From: Corallococcus sp. NCRR | GTDB taxonomy: Bacteria; Myxococcota; Myxococcia; Myxococcales; Myxococcaceae | NCBI RefSeq assembly: GCF_026965535.1 | Contig: NZ_CP114039.1 | Location: 5,394,001 to 5,458,000, forward strand | Direction: 5' to 3' | DNA: 64,000 nucleotides | Part shown: positions 34,065 to 43,305 of the stretch, piece by piece | Position numbering within the stretch: the first letter of the stretch is position 1 | How the letters are laid out: each line of letters starts with the position of its first letter | Notes under the pieces: generated by a model | The model's database searches: none | Told to the model about the DNA's origin: nothing | What the model saw: only the letters and a program-made list of their open reading frames with translations | Position numbers and translations under genes: made by a program

Positions 34065-34997
34065 ATGAAGTCGTCCCTGCTCGCGCTCTGTCTCGGTATC
34101 GCTGGGCTCACCACCGGCTGCGCCACGTCCTCGCACGGGGTCCAGAAGTCCGCGCTCGGCGTGACGCGGCCGGCGGACGCGGTGCTCGCGGAGTTGGACG
34201 TGCCCGGCCCGGTGGAGCTGGAGACGGTCACCTCGTGCGACTGGGCCGTGGACCGGAGCGGCCTCATCAACCTGGACCACCCGACGGCGAAGGCGGCGCA
34301 CCTGGAGGAAGGGGACGAGCCCGCGCAGGTCTTCTTCCACGCGCTGCGCCACCCCACGAAGGGGATGTACATCGTGGACACGGGCGTGGAGACGGCGCTG
34401 CGGGACGCGCCGGAGCGCTCGGCGCTGGGCAGCATCATCACGAGCGCGATGCACATGGAGAAGATGAAGGTGCTGGCGCCGCTGGGCGAGTGGCTGGCGA
34501 AGCAGCCCCAGCCGCTCTCCGGCGTCTTCCTCACGCACCTGCACCCGGACCACATCAGCGGCATGGCGGACGCGCCGGCGGGGACCCCTGTGTACACCGG
34601 CCCGGGCGAGGCGGGCCTGCGCGCCTTCCGGAACCTGGTGGTGCAGGGCGCCACGGACCGAGCGCTGAAGGGCAAGCCGGCGCTGTCGGAGTGGAACTAC
34701 ACGGCGGACCCGAAGGGCCTCTTCGACGGCGCGGTGGACATCTTCGGAGACGGCTCCGTGTGGGCGCTCTGGGTGCCGGGGCACACGCCGGGCAGCACCG
34801 CGTACCTCGTGCGCTCCACGAAGGGGCCGGTGCTGCTGCTGGGCGACGCCAGCCACACGCGCTGGGGCTGGGAGCACGACGTGGAGCCGGGCACCTTCAC
34901 GGAGGACGGGCCGCGCGGCGTGGAGAGCTTCAAGAAGCTGCGCGCCTTCGTCGCGGCGCACCCGAAGGTGGAGGTGCGCTTCGGCCACCAGCACTGA
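34065..34997 (+). CDS. Metallo-beta-lactamase-fold lipoprotein
   Basis: 310 aa; ATG with AAGGAG upstream. A lipoprotein signal (LTTGC) puts it in the envelope. HLHPDHISGM (about residue 157), then a late GHTPGSTAYLV and LLGDASHTRW, give the HxHxDH-His-Asp-His set for two metals, as in quorum-quenching lactonases and related hydrolases. An AHL-lactonase-like role is possible but the fold is broad. Its end overlaps the convergent GlxA-like regulator gene by 68 bases. Confidence 0.85.
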   Translation: MKSSLLALCLGIAGLTTGCATSSHGVQKSALGVTRPADAVLAELDVPGPVELETVTSCDWAVDRSGLINLDHPTAKAAHLEEGDEPAQVFFHALRHPTKGMYIVDTGVETALRDAPERSALGSIITSAMHMEKMKVLAPLGEWLAKQPQPLSGVFLTHLHPDHISGMADAPAGTPVYTGPGEAGLRAFRNLVVQGATDRALKGKPALSEWNYTADPKGLFDGAVDIFGDGSVWALWVPGHTPGSTAYLVRSTKGPVLLLGDASHTRWGWEHDVEPGTFTEDGPRGVESFKKLRAFVAAHPKVEVRFGHQH

Positions 34998-35943
34998 GGC
35001 GGGCTGCTCCCCGGAACGCGCGGCGGTAGGCGAGGGGGCTGGTGGTGACGAAGCGCTGGAAGTGTTCGCGGAACGTGGTGGGCGAGTGGAAGCCCACCGC
35101 TTCCGCGACGGCCTCCACGGACCGGCCGGTGGTCTCCAGCAGGTGCTGGGCGCGGCGCACGCGGGCGCGCAGGAGCCACTGGAGCGGTGTGGTGCCGGTC
35201 TGTTCCCGGAAGCGGCGGCTCAGGGTGCGCTCGCTCATCGCCGCCTTCCGGGCGAGGGCTGGGAGCGTGAGCGGGCGGTGCAGGTGGTCCTCCATCCAGC
35301 GCAGGAGCGGCTCCAGCGACGCGCCTTCCGGTGACGGCGGAGCGTGGGTGATGAACTGGGACTGGCCGCCATCGCGCTCCAGCGGCATCACGGCCAGCCG
35401 CGCCGCGTCCGCCGCCACGGCGGAGCCATGGTCGCGCCGCACCAGGTGCAGGCACAGGTCCAGGCCCGCCGCCGCGCCCGCGGAGGTAAGGAACTGGCCG
35501 TTGTCGACGTAGAGGACGTTCGGATCCACCTGGATTCGAGGGTAGCGCCGGGCGAGCTCCGCCGTGCCCATCCAGTGGGTGGTGGCGCGCAGTCCGTCGA
35601 GCAGCCCGGTCGCGGCCAGGATGAACGCCCCGGAGCAGATGGACGCGATGCGCGCGCCCCGACGCGCCGCCGAGCGGAGCGCCTTCAGGAGCTGGGGTGG
35701 AACGGGTGCGGAGACATCCGAGATGCCCGGCAGGACGATGGTGTCCGCGCGAGCCAGCGCGCCCAGGCCATGGCGGGTCTTCAGCTGGAACGCGCCCGCA
35801 TGGACCTCTGGCGTCACGCCGCAGACGCGGACCTGGTAGCCCGCGCGGCCGTCCGGCAGTCGCACCCGGCCGAAGACCTCGGTGGGAATCGAGAGGTCGA
35901 AGGGCACCACTCCCTCCAGCGCGACGATGGCCACGGTGTGCAT
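34930..35943 (-). CDS. GlxA-like regulator: DJ-1/PfpI domain fused to AraC HTH
   Basis: 337 aa from the ATG at 35943, where homology to the family begins (VAIVALEGVVPFDLSIP). A GTG at 36006 would add 21 residues of poor quality. Residues 1-175 are a DJ-1/PfpI-type domain (IASICSGAFILAATGLLDG, then RATTHW). Residues 230-320 are a double AraC HTH (LTLPALARKAAMSERTLSRR; VAEAVGFHSPTTFREHFQR). The DJ-1 domain is likely a ligand sensor rather than an enzyme. The last 23 codons run antisense into the MBL lipoprotein gene. Confidence 0.9.
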   Translation of the reverse strand: MHTVAIVALEGVVPFDLSIPTEVFGRVRLPDGRAGYQVRVCGVTPEVHAGAFQLKTRHGLGALARADTIVLPGISDVSAPVPPQLLKALRSAARRGARIASICSGAFILAATGLLDGLRATTHWMGTAELARRYPRIQVDPNVLYVDNGQFLTSAGAAAGLDLCLHLVRRDHGSAVAADAARLAVMPLERDGGQSQFITHAPPSPEGASLEPLLRWMEDHLHRPLTLPALARKAAMSERTLSRRFREQTGTTPLQWLLRARVRRAQHLLETTGRSVEAVAEAVGFHSPTTFREHFQRFVTTSPLAYRRAFRGAARLSAGGRSAPPPSGAPRRRRAAS

Positions 35944-36071
35944 GTCGGGAGGATGCCAGGGTGGATGGCCTGGCGGGAAGTCGTCGAAAGATGGCGTTTC
36001 CGCCACTCACGGTGGGGGAAGCGCCCGTGTCATACGGACGGGGACTGACGGATTCACGGTGAGGGTTCCGG

Positions 36072-36440
36072 GTGTTGCTCTATCGCTTGCTGCTCCTGCT
36101 GAAGTTCGTGGGCGTGGTGCTCTACGGCGGCGGGCTCGTGGGGGCGCTGGCCGCGACGGAGTCCCGGGACCGCGAGCGCGCGGTGCACGCCATCGCGTCA
36201 CCGGGGTTGGTGGTGACGTGGACGGCGGGCTACCTGCTCACGCTCCAGTTCAACATCGCGTTGACGGAGGCGTGGATATTGGGCGGGTTGACGCTGTCCC
36301 TGGTGTCGCAGCTGGCGCTGGTGGCCATGGCGTCCACCGGGCGGCGCACGCTGGCGGTGTCGCTGCTGGCGGCCGTGCCGTTCTTCTGCGTGCTGGTGTT
36401 GATGGTCTTCCGGCCGCGCTGGCCCTGGGTGGACACATGA
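36072..36440 (+). CDS. Small four-helix inner-membrane protein
   Basis: 122 aa; GTG start with GAGGG upstream. Four hydrophobic segments occupy about 3-27, 45-62, 66-88 and 93-114, with the motif FRPRWPW near the C-terminus. Family not recognised. It overlaps the DUF3817 gene by ATGA, so the two are translated together and probably form a complex. Confidence 0.7.
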   Translation: MLLYRLLLLLKFVGVVLYGGGLVGALAATESRDRERAVHAIASPGLVVTWTAGYLLTLQFNIALTEAWILGGLTLSLVSQLALVAMASTGRRTLAVSLLAAVPFFCVLVLMVFRPRWPWVDT

Positions 36441-36775
36441 ATGCGCTGAGGCAACTGCGATGGGTGGCCTTCCTGGAGGGGATGTCCTTCCTGGGGCTGC
36501 TCTTCATCGCGATGCCGGTGAAGTACCTGTGGAACCAGCCCCTGGCGGTGCGGATTACCGGCAGCGTCCACGGGCTGTTGTTCCTGCTCTTCGTGTCGTC
36601 CCTGTTCCGCGCGGCCTCCGAACACGGCTGGACAGCGCGCCGTTCGCTCGCGGCGTTCGGCGCGTCGCTGGTGCCATTCGGGACCTTCGTGTTGGACCGC
36701 TCGCTGCGGCGGGAGGAGCAGCGAGCGGAGGAAGGCGCCACACCTACCGCAGGCGGAACGAGCCCTCGGAGATGA
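36437..36775 (+). CDS. DUF3817 family integral membrane protein
   Basis: 112 aa. RWVAFLEGMSFLGLLFIAMPVKY, shortened here to its key RWVAFLEG and MPVKYLW elements, then GSVHGLLFLLFV, is diagnostic of DUF3817. Three transmembrane segments. Function unknown. Its final ten codons overlap the convergent lipoprotein gene by 32 bases. Confidence 0.85.
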   Translation: MNALRQLRWVAFLEGMSFLGLLFIAMPVKYLWNQPLAVRITGSVHGLLFLLFVSSLFRAASEHGWTARRSLAAFGASLVPFGTFVLDRSLRREEQRAEEGATPTAGGTSPRR

Positions 36776-38126
36776 TCAGCAGCTCCACGCCGGTGGTGGC
36801 CTTGGGGCCGAAGGCCGTCAGGGTGGCGGTGGCGCCGCCGCGCACCGCGGCATCATAAGTGGCGAAGGCGTTGACCACCGAGTCCGCGAGCGCCGTGGCG
36901 GACGCCTTGCCGGACTGTTCCAGCGCCGTGCCCAGCGCGGCTTCGAGCGTCGCGCCCGCCTGCGCTCCCACGTGCACCGCCGAGTCGAAGGCGAGCTGGT
37001 TGCTGCTCGTCACCCCCAACTGGGCCCCCATCACGGACGTGCTGCCGCCGGTGGCGAGCTGGGTGTTGTAGCTCGTCCAGGCCGTCGCGGCGGCGCTGGC
37101 GGACGTGGCGGAGGAGAGGTTCGCGCGCAGCGACGTGGCGGCGGTGTTCGCCTGCTGCACCGTCAGGTCGGTGGCGCTCGCGCCCTGGAGCAGGGCCTTC
37201 ACGGCGGCCTCGGTGGCCCGGGCCTCCAGCGCGGCGGCGGCCCGCACCGACGCGTCCGCGACCGCGATCCCCGCTCCCGAGGACAGCCGCGCATCCACCG
37301 CGATGCGGTAGGCCACGCTGGCCTCTCGCTCCGCCTGCTGGTCCTGCGCGTCGTTCGCCTGGGGCGTGGCCGCGCGCACCGCCGCGAAGAACGTGTCGTA
37401 GGCGCCCGCCGCGGACTGGCCTCCCGCATCCAGCGACGCGTCCAACTGCGCGGACGCGTCCAATGACGCGCTGAAGAGCTGCTCCTGCGTGACGACCACT
37501 CCAGCCCGGGCATACGCCTTGATCCGCGTCGCCTGCGCCGCCCTCACCGCCGCGCCGAGCGCCTCCACCGACTCCGCCGCCGTCGCCTTGAGCTGGCCGC
37601 GCACCGCCGCCGCCTGCTCCGCGTTCAGCCTCGCGCGCAGGTCCACCGTGTCCACGCCCTCCGGCGAGTCCCCGTCCCGCACCATCTGGACGAAGACCTC
37701 CGCCTCCAGCGAGGACTCACTCGTGATGGGCGGCGCCGTGCGCACCTCCTGGCCGGACTGCGGCGTCGTGGAGTCCAGCACCGCGGAGCCCACCGTGACA
37801 TGGGACGCGTTCACCGCCTCGATGATCAGCCGCTGCCCCGGGTCCTCCAGCTCCACCGTGTAGCTGCCATCCGCCGCGACGTCGGCCTCCGCCAACGTCG
37901 TCAGGTCGCCGGACGCCACCACGCGGCTGATCCGCACCGTGGCCGCCGCCGAGACCGTTCCGTCCCCGGCCAGCGCGGGCGCGCCGTCGGTGAGCCCCTG
38001 CGACTGCTGACCCCCTCCATTGGTGACGTGGCCCCGGACCTTCACCTTGTCGCCGCCGCCACAGGCAGCAAGCATCCAGCACACCAGTGCACCCAGAACC
38101 ACTTCACCCGCGCGACGCGTCTGCAT
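36744..38126 (-). CDS. Large Ala-rich lipoprotein
   Basis: 460 aa. Signal peptide with lipobox LAAC (Cys about 22), then GGGDKVKVRGHV. Residues 60-130 form an Ig/CNA-B-like beta segment (ADGSYTVEL-DPGQRLIIEAVN). The rest is long Ala/Ser/Thr/Gln-rich helix (AAAVRGQLKATAAESVEALG). There is no enzyme motif. Similar Ala-rich lipoproteins with a carboxypeptidase-regulatory-like domain are common in myxobacteria. Family not recognised. Confidence 0.7.
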   Translation of the reverse strand: MQTRRAGEVVLGALVCWMLAACGGGDKVKVRGHVTNGGGQQSQGLTDGAPALAGDGTVSAAATVRISRVVASGDLTTLAEADVAADGSYTVELEDPGQRLIIEAVNASHVTVGSAVLDSTTPQSGQEVRTAPPITSESSLEAEVFVQMVRDGDSPEGVDTVDLRARLNAEQAAAVRGQLKATAAESVEALGAAVRAAQATRIKAYARAGVVVTQEQLFSASLDASAQLDASLDAGGQSAAGAYDTFFAAVRAATPQANDAQDQQAEREASVAYRIAVDARLSSGAGIAVADASVRAAAALEARATEAAVKALLQGASATDLTVQQANTAATSLRANLSSATSASAAATAWTSYNTQLATGGSTSVMGAQLGVTSSNQLAFDSAVHVGAQAGATLEAALGTALEQSGKASATALADSVVNAFATYDAAVRGGATATLTAFGPKATTGVELLIISEGSFRLR

Positions 38127-38214
38127 GTGTGGGGAACTCCCGGCCGGACGGAAACCGCCTCGGCGTCATGGCCGGAATTACGCACCAGGGGATCGGCCGG
38201 ATTCAAGCCGCCGG

Positions 38215-38622
38215 TCAGCTCATCTTCTCGAGCAGGCTCCGCAGCTCGGCCTGCTCCGCCACACTCAAGCGGCCGAGCCGCGCGCCGAACGCCTCCGACA
38301 GCAGCGCGAGCCCCTTCGCCGTCACCTTCCGCCCGGCCGGAGTCACCTGCAGCCGGTGCCGCCGCAGGTCCTCGGCGTCCAGCTCCCGGCGCAGGAAGCC
38401 CGCCGCCTCCAGCCGCTTCACGTACACCGTGATGGTCGGCTTCGGCATGCTCAGGGTCGCCGCCAGCTCGGCCGGGTAGGGGTGCTCCTCCACCTGCGAC
38501 AGCACGAACAGCTCCTTCGTGTCCAACCCCAACCCGGAGATGTCGGGCGAGACCCCCGCGATGACCGACATCAACAGGTTGTAGTTCAGCGACCAGATCT
38601 TCGCCGGGTCGATTTTCGACAT
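38215..38622 (-). CDS. MarR-family regulator
   Basis: 135 aa. The winged HTH is at about 40-105 (PYPAELAATLSMPKPTITVYV, then KRLEAAGFLRRELDAEDLRRH). Divergent to the aldo/keto reductase gene, with 94 bases between starts carrying an inverted repeat, so it probably represses that gene and itself. Confidence 0.9.
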   Translation of the reverse strand: MSKIDPAKIWSLNYNLLMSVIAGVSPDISGLGLDTKELFVLSQVEEHPYPAELAATLSMPKPTITVYVKRLEAAGFLRRELDAEDLRRHRLQVTPAGRKVTAKGLALLSEAFGARLGRLSVAEQAELRSLLEKMS

Positions 38623-38658
38623 GAGCCCTTGCGCGGAAATTGGTACAAAATTAAATCA

Positions 38659-38672
38659 GTTCAAGGCTGAAC
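38659..38672. promoter_or_regulatory. Inverted repeat GTTCA-N4-TGAAC, likely MarR operator
   Basis: It lies centrally between the divergent MarR and reductase starts, in a locally AT-rich stretch (AAAATTAAAT) that probably holds the promoters. The arms are perfect over five bases. Confidence 0.5.
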
Positions 38673-38716
38673 CAGTTCGGCCTCCCTGAAACGGTAACAC
38701 ATCCCCTGGAGACCCC

Positions 38717-39802
38717 ATGCCTCTCGACCACTACGTGACGCTCGGCCGCTCCGGCCTGCGCGTGAGCCCGCTGTGCCTTGGTGCGATGACGTTCGGTGAA
38801 GATCTGGGCTGGGGCACCAGCGTGGAGGAGTCCCAGCACATCATCGACCGCTTCATCGAACTGGGCGGCAACTTCATCGACACCGCGAACTTCTACACGA
38901 AGAGCCATTCCGAGAAGATCATCGGTGACCACGTCGGCAGGCACGCCGCCCGGCGCGACCGCTTGGTCATCGCCACGAAGTTCAGCGGCAACCTCTACCC
39001 CGGCGACCCGAACGGGGGCGGCTCCGGCCGCAAGTCCATCATCTCGGCGTGCGAGAACTCGCTCCGCCGCCTGCAGACTGACTACATCGACCTCTACTGG
39101 TTGCACAACTGGGACAAGCACACGCCCATCGACGAGACGATGGCCGCGCTCGAGGACCTGGTGCGGGCCGGCAAGGTCCGCTACCTCGGCGTCTCCGACA
39201 CGCCCGCGTGGAAGGTCGTCGAGGCCAACGTCACCGCGCGCTTCCGGGGCTGGTCGGCCTTCATCGGGTTGCAGATCGAATACTCGCTGCTCGAGCGCAG
39301 CGTGGAGCAGGAGCTGGTCCCCATGGCCCTGGAGCACGGGCTGGGCATCACCCCCTGGTCTCCGCTCAAGAGCGGCGCGCTCAGCGGCAAGTACACCCGC
39401 AAGAACGCGGGCCAGATGAAGGGAGACCGCGGCGCCTTCCTCGAGCCCTTCCTGAACGAGAAGACCTACGCCGTCGTCGACGCGTTGGAGGCCATCGCGC
39501 GGGCGCATGAGAGCACCCCGGCGCGCGTGGCGCTGGCGTGGGTCATGGCGAAGCCGGGCGTGGGCTCGACCATCATCGGCGCGCGGCGCATCGCGCAGCT
39601 CGAGGACAACCTGAAGGCCGCCGACGTGAAGCTCACGGCCGAGGAGATGGGCCGGCTGGATGCGCTCACGAAGCCCACGTTCGGGTTCCCGCAGAGCATG
39701 GAGCCCGTGTTCCCCTCCATCCACAACGGCGGGACGTCGGTGAACGGCGTCCAGCTGCCGGCTTCCTCGTTCGGCGTGCAGAAGGGCGACAAGGTCTACT
39801 GA
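38717..39802 (+). CDS. Aldo/keto reductase
   Basis: 361 aa; ATG with GGAG upstream. A TIM-barrel NAD(P)H-dependent reductase: GLRVSPLCLGAMTFGEDLGW at the start, the catalytic tetrad Asp in NFIDTANFYT, Tyr in the same motif, Lys in IATKFSGN and His in YWLHNWD, and the cofactor segment GSTIIGARRIAQLEDNL. It resembles the YajO/Tas-like subfamily of Gram-negative bacteria. Carbonyl substrate unknown; MarR control suggests response to an electrophile or phenolic compound. Confidence 0.93.
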   Translation: MPLDHYVTLGRSGLRVSPLCLGAMTFGEDLGWGTSVEESQHIIDRFIELGGNFIDTANFYTKSHSEKIIGDHVGRHAARRDRLVIATKFSGNLYPGDPNGGGSGRKSIISACENSLRRLQTDYIDLYWLHNWDKHTPIDETMAALEDLVRAGKVRYLGVSDTPAWKVVEANVTARFRGWSAFIGLQIEYSLLERSVEQELVPMALEHGLGITPWSPLKSGALSGKYTRKNAGQMKGDRGAFLEPFLNEKTYAVVDALEAIARAHESTPARVALAWVMAKPGVGSTIIGARRIAQLEDNLKAADVKLTAEEMGRLDALTKPTFGFPQSMEPVFPSIHNGGTSVNGVQLPASSFGVQKGDKVY

Positions 39803-40728
39803 CCGCGGTCACCGCGGGGCCGGGGCTTCGTGCCCGGCCTCGCCTCGTCGCGCGCGAACGCGTCCGCCACGAAGTCCACGAACACGCGGACGCGGGGCGA
39901 CAGGTGCCGGCGCTCCGGATAGACGACGAACACGTCGGGCCCCGGCGAGTGCACCTCGCCGAGCACGACCTTGAGCCGTCCGGAGGCCAGCGCCTGCGTG
40001 GCGACGAACTCCGGGATGCGCGCGATGCCCACGCCCTCCTGCGCCAACGTCAGCAGTGCTTCGTTGTTGTCGGACGCGAAGGGGCCGGGCACCTCCACCT
40101 CCTTGCCATCCAGCCGCCAAGGGATGCGCTGGCCGCCGCGCAGGTAGGCCAGACACGCATGGCGCTGGAGGTCCGCCACCTTCCGGGGCGTGCCATGCCG
40201 GCGCAGGTACGCGGGCGAGGCGCAGATGACGGCGCGAGACTCTCCCAGCCGCCGCCGCACGAGCCGCGTGTCCGCGCTCTCTCCCATGCGCAGCCCCACG
40301 TCCACGCGCTCCTCCACCAGGTCGATGAAGCGGTCCGTGAGCCCCAGCGCGCATTGGACCCGCGGATACGCGGCGAGGAACGCCGGCAGCCGAGGCACCA
40401 GCCAGTGACGGCCCAGGTCCATGGGCGCGGTGACGTGCAGCGGGCCCCGGGGACCCTTCGATTCACGAAGCTCGTCCTGGGCTGCCTCCAATTCCGCCAC
40501 GATGCGCTGGCCCCGCTCGAAGAGGGACAGCCCCTCCGGTGTCGGCTGGAGCCGCCGGGTGCCGCGCTGGAGGAGCAGCACCCCCAGCCGGCCCTCCAGG
40601 CGGGCCACCGTCTTGCTGACCGCGGAAGGGGACACACCGAGCGCCCGCGCCGCCGCGCTGAAGCTGCCCGTTTCGAGCGTGCGCACGAAGGCACCCAGCC
40701 CGGCGAGCGGCTCCTGGATGAGGGTCAT
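39796..40728 (-). CDS. LysR-family transcriptional regulator
   Basis: 310 aa. HTH in LGAFVRTLETGSFSAAARAL, then SPSAVSKTVARLEGRLG. The effector domain follows, and the C-terminus is basic. It overlaps the reductase gene by seven bases at its 3' end and is divergent to the epimerase-like gene, its likely target (93 bases between starts). The subfamily is the CrgA/DmlR-like one, judged by overall look. Confidence 0.9.
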   Translation of the reverse strand: MTLIQEPLAGLGAFVRTLETGSFSAAARALGVSPSAVSKTVARLEGRLGVLLLQRGTRRLQPTPEGLSLFERGQRIVAELEAAQDELRESKGPRGPLHVTAPMDLGRHWLVPRLPAFLAAYPRVQCALGLTDRFIDLVEERVDVGLRMGESADTRLVRRRLGESRAVICASPAYLRRHGTPRKVADLQRHACLAYLRGGQRIPWRLDGKEVEVPGPFASDNNEALLTLAQEGVGIARIPEFVATQALASGRLKVVLGEVHSPGPDVFVVYPERRHLSPRVRVFVDFVADAFARDEARPGTKPRPRGDRGQ

Positions 40729-40821
40729 TCAAGAACTCTAGGAACAGGACATGTGCCCGGCAAGCCACTACCCGTCCATGGGGGAACAGTGCAGCTTTCC
40801 TCCCATTCACGGGAGCGGATC

Positions 40822-41706
40822 ATGAAAGTCTTCGTGTTGGGCGCGACGGGGTACATCGGCGGGTCGGTGGCGGCGCGGTTGATGGCGGCGGGGCACCAGG
40901 TGGTGGGCACCGCGCGGACGCAGGACAAGGCGCGGGAGCTGGAGGCGCGCGGCATCCAGGCGACGGTCGCCTCGTTCGATGACCTGGACGCGCTCGCGCG
41001 GCTGGCGAAGGAAGCCGACGCGGTCATCAACGCGGCGTCCGCGGACGAGCGCAGGGTGGTGGAGGCGCTGATCGCCGCGCTCAAGGGCTCCGGCAAGCAC
41101 TTCATCCACACCAGCGGCTCCAGCATCGTCGCCACTGACGCAGGCGGCGAGCTGACCCCGGGCGTGCACGACGAGGACACGCCCATCGAGCCCGTGCCGG
41201 AGAAGGTGGCGCGCATCTCGTTGGACAAGACGGTGCTGGACGCCGCGAAGGACGGCATCCACACGAACGTCATCTGCCCGTGCCTCATCTACGGCAAGGG
41301 GCTGGGGCTGAACCCGGACAGCGTGCAGCTGCCGCCGCTCATCCGGTACGCGCGCGAGACGGGCACGGCGCGCTACATCGGCAAAGGGGAGAACGTCTGG
41401 TCCAACGTGCACATCGAGGACCTGGCGGACCTGTACCTCCTGGTGCTGGAGCGCGCGCCGGCCGGGACGTTCTATTTCGCGGAGAACGGCGAGGCGAACT
41501 TCCGCGACGTGGTGACGGCCATCGGCAAGAGCCTCCACCTGCCCGTGGGCAGCATGCCCCTCCAGGACGGAGAGCGGCGCTGGGGCGTGGAGCTGGGGCG
41601 GCTGGCGCTCGCGTCCAACAGCCGCATCCGCGCGAAGCGGGCCCGCGCGCTGGGCTGGAAGCCGCACCGGCCCTCCGTGTTCGACGTGCTCGCGGAGCTG
41701 AAGTAG
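40822..41706 (+). CDS. NAD(P)-dependent epimerase/dehydratase (atypical SDR)
   Basis: 294 aa. The N-terminal nucleotide-binding loop is GATGYIGGSVA. Then VINAAS, a TSGSSIV strand and ICPCLIYGKGLG; the canonical YxxxK is replaced by a looser SLDKTVLD arrangement, as in NmrA/atypical SDR proteins. Likely reduces or senses NAD(P). Controlled by the divergent LysR protein in the usual layout. Substrate unknown. Confidence 0.88.
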   Translation: MKVFVLGATGYIGGSVAARLMAAGHQVVGTARTQDKARELEARGIQATVASFDDLDALARLAKEADAVINAASADERRVVEALIAALKGSGKHFIHTSGSSIVATDAGGELTPGVHDEDTPIEPVPEKVARISLDKTVLDAAKDGIHTNVICPCLIYGKGLGLNPDSVQLPPLIRYARETGTARYIGKGENVWSNVHIEDLADLYLLVLERAPAGTFYFAENGEANFRDVVTAIGKSLHLPVGSMPLQDGERRWGVELGRLALASNSRIRAKRARALGWKPHRPSVFDVLAELK

Positions 41707-41716
41707 GCGCACGCGA

Positions 41717-41746
41717 AGGCCGCGAGCCTGGCAATGCTCGCGGCCT
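41717..41746. terminator. Bidirectional terminator hairpin between convergent genes
   Basis: AGGCCGCGAGC (41717-41727) and GCTCGCGGCCT (41736-41746) form a perfect 11-bp stem with an eight-base loop, ten bases after the epimerase stop and 18 before the DUF1501 stop. Neither side has a run of T. Confidence 0.65.
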
Positions 41747-41764
41747 GCTCCATTCACGCCTGCG

Positions 41765-43300
41765 TCAGTCCAGCATGAAGCCCACCTTGGCCCTGCGCGC
41801 CTGCGCCGGGAAGTTGCGCGCCACCGCGTCCGCCAGGTAGCCGGTGAGGTTGGGGAACACGTAGTCGCGCTCGGTGCTGGTCAGCCCCAACCAGGACGCC
41901 AGCGTCCAGCCGTACTGCTCCACCGAGAGCGTGGGGATCCACCGGCCCCGCTCGTCCGTGGAGCCATCCAGCGAGCCCGTCAGGTCCAGGTTGGGGAAGG
42001 TGCCGTAGAACGCCCCGCCCGCCACGCGGCTGCCCAGGACGATGGCGTGGCCGCCCCAGGCGTGGTCCGTGCCGCTGTCGCCGTTCTCCTGCAGCGTCCG
42101 GTTGAAGTCGCTCATGGTGAAGAGCGTGGCCTGCGGCGCGTTGGCGCCGAACGCGGGCTGCGTCTCCAACAGCGCCATCGCCTTCTGGAAGGCGTCGAGC
42201 GCGAAGTCCAGCTGCTCGAAGAGCTTCGGCTGGTCCACGTTCTCGTTCTGGTGCGTGTCGAAGGAGCCGAAGCCCACGGAGAGCACCTGGCGCTTGAGGC
42301 CCAGGCCCCCCGCGCTCACCGGCATTGCGCCCGCCACCAGGTCTCGCACCACCTGGTAGAGCTGCGTGTGCAGCGTCCACCTCGGGGTGTCCTCCGTGGG
42401 CGTGGGCTCGAAGTAGTGATCGATGGTCAGGCGGGTGACCTCGGGCAGCTGCGCCCAGGCCGCCTCGCGCGCGGCGGCGCGGGCGGAGGAGAAGCCCTGC
42501 GCCGTGGTGAACACGCCCGCATAGGCCGTCTCCAGCGCGTTGCCATCCTGCGCCGCCATCACGTCCGCCAGCGCCGACTGCTGGAGCAGGTCGAAGTCCG
42601 ACGGCGGCGTGTTGACGGTGCGGAACGCGAGCGTGCCGTCCGGGGCCACCACCATGGGCTTGCGCTCGGCGCCCACGCAGAAGCGCGGCTTTCCACCGAA
42701 CGACGTCACCTCCGGGTAGTCCGGGGGCGTGCTGGTGTTGAGCATGTGCAGCTTGTCCGCCGCGCGGCCGCCCCAGCCCGTGACCTTGATGTCGGAGGTG
42801 ACGGGGCTGGAGCCGGGGTTGGCCAGGGCGCTCGCCCACGCGTCCTGCTGGTCGCTGTGGGAGAAGAGGTTCTCCGGCACGGACGTGCCGCCGGCCAGGT
42901 AGTCCGCCTTGGTCAGCGGGAGCACCATCGGGCCCACGTTGCACACGAACGCGGCGCGGCCCGACTGGAAGTGCGCGCGCAGCCTCGAGAGCGTCCGGGG
43001 CATGCCGAAGGTGGCGGGCAGGTTCGAGGGGCTGATGAGGTCCAGCTCGGTGCTCTTCAGGCCGACGGTGGGGCGTGCATCCAGGTACGCCGCGTAGGCG
43101 TTGGCCTCCACCGGGACGATGAGGTTGTTGCTGTCATTGCCTCCCAACAGGAAGACGCAGACGGCCACGCGGCTGCCGGCGTAGCCGTTGAGGGTGGACG
43201 CCTGGGCGTTGCCCACCCAGCGGGGAAGGGCGGCCGCGGCGGCCAGGAAGCCCAGGCCCTGCGTGGCGCGCCGGAGGAACTGGCGACGGGTCGTGGTCAT
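41765..43300 (-). CDS. DUF1501 family protein with Tat signal
   Basis: 511 aa from the ATG at 43300, which has GGTGA just upstream; the GTG at 43309 overlapping the previous stop is an alternative. A twin-arginine signal (TRRQFLRRATQGLGFLAA) is followed by the DUF1501 sulfatase-like fold: VCVFLLGGNDSNNLIVP, TMSDFNRTLQENGD, and HAWGGHAIVLG. Exported folded, to the periplasm or surface. DUF1501 and DUF1800 genes are regularly paired, as here; their shared function is unknown. Confidence 0.92.
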   Translation of the reverse strand: MTTTRRQFLRRATQGLGFLAAAAALPRWVGNAQASTLNGYAGSRVAVCVFLLGGNDSNNLIVPVEANAYAAYLDARPTVGLKSTELDLISPSNLPATFGMPRTLSRLRAHFQSGRAAFVCNVGPMVLPLTKADYLAGGTSVPENLFSHSDQQDAWASALANPGSSPVTSDIKVTGWGGRAADKLHMLNTSTPPDYPEVTSFGGKPRFCVGAERKPMVVAPDGTLAFRTVNTPPSDFDLLQQSALADVMAAQDGNALETAYAGVFTTAQGFSSARAAAREAAWAQLPEVTRLTIDHYFEPTPTEDTPRWTLHTQLYQVVRDLVAGAMPVSAGGLGLKRQVLSVGFGSFDTHQNENVDQPKLFEQLDFALDAFQKAMALLETQPAFGANAPQATLFTMSDFNRTLQENGDSGTDHAWGGHAIVLGSRVAGGAFYGTFPNLDLTGSLDGSTDERGRWIPTLSVEQYGWTLASWLGLTSTERDYVFPNLTGYLADAVARNFPAQARRAKVGFMLD

Positions 43301-43305
43301 GGGGT

